Below, one piece after another: positions 59,958 through 64,000 of a stretch of DNA of 64,000 bases. How positions within the stretch are numbered: the stretch's first letter is position 1; each line of letters starts with the position of its first letter. The notes under the pieces were generated by a model. The model was not told the DNA's origin and made no database searches. It saw only the letters and a list, made by a program, of their open reading frames with translations. The DNA is from Halictus rubicundus (lineage: Eukaryota; Arthropoda; Insecta; Hymenoptera; Halictidae): contig NC_135149.1 of assembly GCF_050948215.1 (NCBI RefSeq), positions 1,240,001-1,304,000 on the forward strand, written 5' to 3'. Position numbers and translations under genes: made by a program.

Positions 59958-61596
59958 GTCTGATGAAAGCGCGGGCCACATCAGCGATTCATACTCGCGA
60001 AACTATTCATGGGATGAAGTTCTTGGGAAGAAGTTAACGGGACAAGTTTTCCGGGGAAAACCGAGCCGCAGGGGCGACAGGGTCGACAGGGGAGGTTTCC
60101 ACCCCTCTGTGCACCCTGTCGAAATCTTCTGCCGGGCCACTCCAGTCCCGTGATCTTGTTTTCTCGCCTTTCTTCGTCGTGCAAACCCTCGTTCTCTTTC
60201 TCTCTTGCCCTGGCGTCGTGTCGGCCCGGATCTTCTGCAAACGCCATTTTTCTGCGAGACTTCTGACAGCATATGTGAGCACGTCATCAGGCAAGGACTC
60301 TACCGGCCTTCATCTTTCACTGTTGCCCACAGAATTCACCCCGGATAAGTGAGCAGATAAATGGGACATGCAAAACACTGGCGCAGCGGATTTGGACCGC
60401 CTGTGGTCAGAGTCCCACTGTTTCGAATAAATAGATAATTTGAGGAGACTCGTCGTCCTCGTCGTCGTCGTTTGTGCCCGCCCACGCTTGTACGAGCCGT
60501 CTGTGCTCGTACGGGTCGCTGGTGTATGTAGGTTGGAAATTGGAATCCAGTTTACGAAATGGACGTAAGAGTCTCTATTGTTCCGTTTTTCCCTCGGTCT
60601 CGTCGGGATTTTTATTGACCCGGTGCCAAATTCTAAGTCGTTATCGGAGACAGGCCGTAATCGAGTCTAAACTTGAAACGAGCTCGAAGTTGTGCTCGAT
60701 GCTCCGTACGCCGGAGCGAATCAATTCCCTTAGCAAGCCCGAATTCTTCCGCCGGAAACTTTTCCTATTAACTTGCTTTTTTAATAGCCCCGATTATACG
60801 GGCCGCGGGGATTTATCGAGCAAGAAAAAAGATTGGGACGTCTGTTTGTTTCGGGTCGTTTCATCGATCTGCCATCACGCCCGCTACTGTATGTCCCGTG
60901 TGCCGGCACACACCGTTGTTTCGCTACTTTCGCTTTTTCGCCCATCTGTGAAACCGATCGGCCCCCGATTATTTCCAACAAGACTTCCGAGACTTCGTGC
61001 TCTGCTTCGCTCTTATTACCGTCGCCTGATCAAATCCCATTTGTAACGAGACATTACGTCGAATGTATTCCGGGAGGGGAATTATAGTAATAAGTTTTAG
61101 CACATAGCCGACGGAAAGCACATCATTTGTTTTGCACTTTTAGAAGCGGTAATGGCCGCTAATGACGTTGATTTATTAACCGGTATCCGACTGTAATGGC
61201 GAATAAGCGGCGAGGATCTGGAACGGCGCCCTACAGGCCCTCTCAAATTTGATCGACTCAAACGACGACGAACCGACCGTGAAAAATAATTTGACAATGT
61301 ATTGCAAAATATTGCGTATAGTTTCTTCGGATTCGAACAAATTTAATGTCAATTTTAATCAAATTTGGCAAGACTTAGGTAACGAGTCTGACCATTATTC
61401 ACTGTGTCTACTTACTGTACGGACCGACAATTCAGTTTCGATTCAGTCATAAATGAATTTGGTCCTAATTTATGGAAGACATTTCCATCTTCTTCGCCCG
61501 CAGTATTGAAAAGTCGCCCAGTATTTTGTCCATAAAATGGTGCACATTCTTTCATTTTTTCAAAAAGAAATTGTATTTTAATGGCAACAGCGCGTA

Positions 61597-61656
61597 TTAG
61601 GTTACGTTTGTTTAATGTTCCTGCTAGAAATTCGACATTTCACGTGCAACAACCCA
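61597..61656. mobile_element. Mariner-like terminal remnant
   Basis: Read on the minus strand from 61656, the sequence TTGGGTTGTTGCACGTGAAA followed by TGTCGAATTT resembles the right end of the element at 33000-33423 and mariner-type termini. A short TTAGGTT lies 60 bp away in opposite orientation. No intact element or transposase can be delimited. Confidence 0.4.
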
Positions 61657-63003
61657 ATATTAACTGGTTCTTCCTTGGAAATATTCTGAACTTTTCGATT
61701 CTATTTCTGTAAAAATAATGTCTTCAGCACCCACATCTAGGATATCGATCGCACGGTTTCCATATCCAGTAACTCATCATGTACGATCAGCGGAATTATA
61801 GTTGCTCGCGCGCAGATGATGGGTTGGAGCGGCATAAAACGCAGGCCGGTTGTCTTCGGCGTTCGATCGTTTTTTATGGGATTCCGGATTACAGTTCGGT
61901 TTTGCGTAGTTCGCAGTGACACCGTGGCTGCACGGCTGCCTTGCGTCACTTTTCTCCGATAACATTTCGTTTAATTGATGAGCATACGTAGCCGGGGCCG
62001 GCTATCTGTAGGCGGAAATCGATCCGAAAACAATGTTTCTGTTTGCTTATTGATTTCCGATTGCCGGGCCGCGTATAAATGCGAGTGAATGGGGCACAGT
62101 TTGCCCGTGTACACAATGACAGTCCGGGTGCAATTAAACGTTAGTTTGCACTGTCGGTAACGCAATTTCCGACCGTGGCGTTTTTCCGTAAATTGTATTC
62201 GGACGCGGCGCCCGAAATTGATTTCGGTAAATACGGGCCCATTATTGTTCTCCAGGTCAATATTAGCTTGGCTCCGTCTGCGCTAATTTTCGGCGGCGCT
62301 GATTTTCGAACCCTTAACGCCAGAACGCAACCGCGCGTGTGCGTCTATGTGCATTCGCGTACCGTTTCTCTGTGTGCACGCAAATCGAGGAGACACGGAT
62401 TACCCCCGCTCGATATACACAAACTTTCTCATTACCGTTTCACGATTTTCCTGGAATATCGAAGCAGTCCCGACGAAATGTAGGTCCCCGGTTCCCATTG
62501 GCGAAATAATATCCATTTGCCCCGTAGCACGCCGCGCCACAAAAGGTCCAGGAAACTGGATAATTTTCCCGGGATGACGGAGGAACCGGTGCACCGGAAC
62601 GCTCGGCATCGATATGCAATTTCTCAACGTGCACTACGGTTTCCGACCATCGTTACCGGCTGCATTCCCAGCCGAACGATCCCCCCCCCCTTTTTTTTCC
62701 CCGATCGCACAAAGGCAATACCAGGAAGTGCTTGTTACCCGTTTCGTGTTTGTCCGACACATGGCAATCCCTTTGCGAGCCACCAGGATTTTTATTTCTC
62801 ACACCGGTTACATCAGAGCCGACGAGCATCCTGCCAAATTCACTGCTCGCTCACATTTACCTGAGCGAATCTTTCGATAACGCGGTGCCTCATTTCCCCA
62901 CCAAATTAATTAAAATAGTATGTTGGAAGCAGTTCTAAACACTCGAATGATCACTTCGAGTCTTTCTACACTGTGTCTGTTCCATATTTTCTTGGCTGAA
63001 CAT

Positions 63004-63022
63004 TTAACCCTTTGCACTCGGA
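63004..63022 (+). mobile_element. Solo piggyBac-like terminus
   Basis: TTAACCCTTTGCACTCGGA matches the ends of the element at 42145-42670, with an intact TTAA target site. No opposing end was found in the remaining kilobase. Confidence 0.4.
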
Positions 63023-64000
63023 AGTATTTTAATTAAAAAATTAAATATTATTCCGAGAATATTTCGCTTGTATACGATATCGGTTCATTTTATTCATACG
63101 AAACTGGTGCAAATATAAACAAATTTAATAATGTAGAGGATAATATAAACGGATTTAATAATGTAGCAAATTTTTTGAATGATGATCTAGCAACTTAATG
63201 TCATCTTAGAGTTGCCATTCAAGCGCTGAAGGTTAAAATTCAAACGTTGCAAAAATTGTTAGAAAATTGCGAGGACCCCTGGCAAAATGACAGTAATAAA
63301 AAGGCCATTGCTGGGTAGCAAGATTGAGTAGTCTGTAGCACAGTGCCTAATCCAGAATAACACAATGTACCGCTTGCAGATTTGCATAACGCCAATGGGT
63401 TTTAATCGCGATTTTAATTAAATGTGTCGATCGATGGACGAAGTCAATAACGGTAAAAATGGCAGAGGTGTCCGATGGCAGTGGTGCCAGCCGAAGTACG
63501 AACAGTCACGAGAACATGGTTCGACAATGTTGACAGGAATGTTCGTCGCGATATCGACATTTCTGTGCCGCGTGCGCGGCGTCGCGTCTCCTTGTCCGAC
63601 CAAACGCGTTCCCGTACTACTTGAAACGCTGCAGTTTATCACAGCTCCTGTATTTTGGGGAGGGTATTAAAAGATTTTATTGCTTCTATACGGTGCCGTT
63701 GCCTCTGCACCGTTTCCTGCGGCTTGCTTGTTGTCTGACCATTAACAGGGATATTCTACTGGCAAGCGGAGACCGTAAGGAGCCCCCTAAATATCTTTCG
63801 ACAACGCTGTCAGGAACTTTTAGATGTTGACGTCCCTTGCATCGCGTGTCCCTGTAGTGTCTTCCTATCTGATTGGGCACCATCTCATACTACTGGAGAT
63901 GTGCTATTCATAAAGCATATCGAGAGCGAGCGGGTTTTAGAAAAGTTCTCGATCCGAAACGTACTTATCCTACTGTCTGACCATCGAGCGGTAATTGTAC

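Larger units (their letters stand above)
56380..64000 (+). other. CAMTA intron downstream of CG-1 exon (to window edge)
   Basis: No exon encoding the remainder of CG-1 (for example a GYCWKKRKDGKT-like stretch) was found on the plus strand, so this is intron to the edge. It contains a degenerate 130-bp array (56878-58200), GA runs (about 58707-58733, 59616-59690 and 59905-59955), a mariner-like end near 61656 and a TTAACCCTTTG end at 63004. Confidence 0.6.

Overview
This window is animal nuclear DNA, most likely from an insect and probably a hymenopteran. The genes are split by GT-AG introns, and their protein products are closest in recalled sequence to insect members of their families. The non-coding DNA is rich in GA/CT microsatellites, CpG-rich patches and short inverted-repeat (MITE-like) transposon remnants. 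I see no bacterial, viral or organellar genes.

The left 12 kb holds three complete housekeeping genes. At 331-3295 (+) is the nuclear envelope phosphatase Dullard/CTDNEP1 (5 coding exons, 243 aa), followed by a long 3' UTR. At 7606-6027 (-) is peroxin 14 (3 coding exons, 282 aa), tail to tail with Dullard. At 9458-11005 (+) is the AP-2 clathrin adaptor mu subunit (4 coding exons, 442 aa), head to head with Pex14. In all three, exon phases are compatible at every junction and total lengths match the family.

From about 12 kb to 36 kb I find no convincing protein gene. The stretch holds several old local tandem duplications, MITE-like elements, a strict 16-bp minisatellite and GC-rich patches.

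From 36.9 kb to the right edge lies the 5' part of one large gene that I identify as CAMTA (calmodulin-binding transcription activator). The basis is the exon at 56288-56379, which ends in the start of the CG-1 DNA-binding domain (RHRWNTNE) and leaves in the phase needed to continue it. Two alternative 5' routes feed this exon in matching phase: a long N-terminus from exons at 36924-37160 and 40181-40466, and a short N-terminus from one exon at 54069-54141. The rest of CG-1 and all later domains lie beyond the window. The CAMTA introns hold two inverted-repeat elements of piggyBac-like style, a 338-bp MITE with TIRs over 100 bp, a 75-bp triplication, a strongly purine-skewed 2-kb tract before the short-isoform exon, and an array of about eight diverged ~130-bp units carrying a small conserved palindrome just downstream of the CG-1 exon.

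The genes share no obvious pathway; they are ordinary neighbours. The most unusual content is the non-coding repeat structure.
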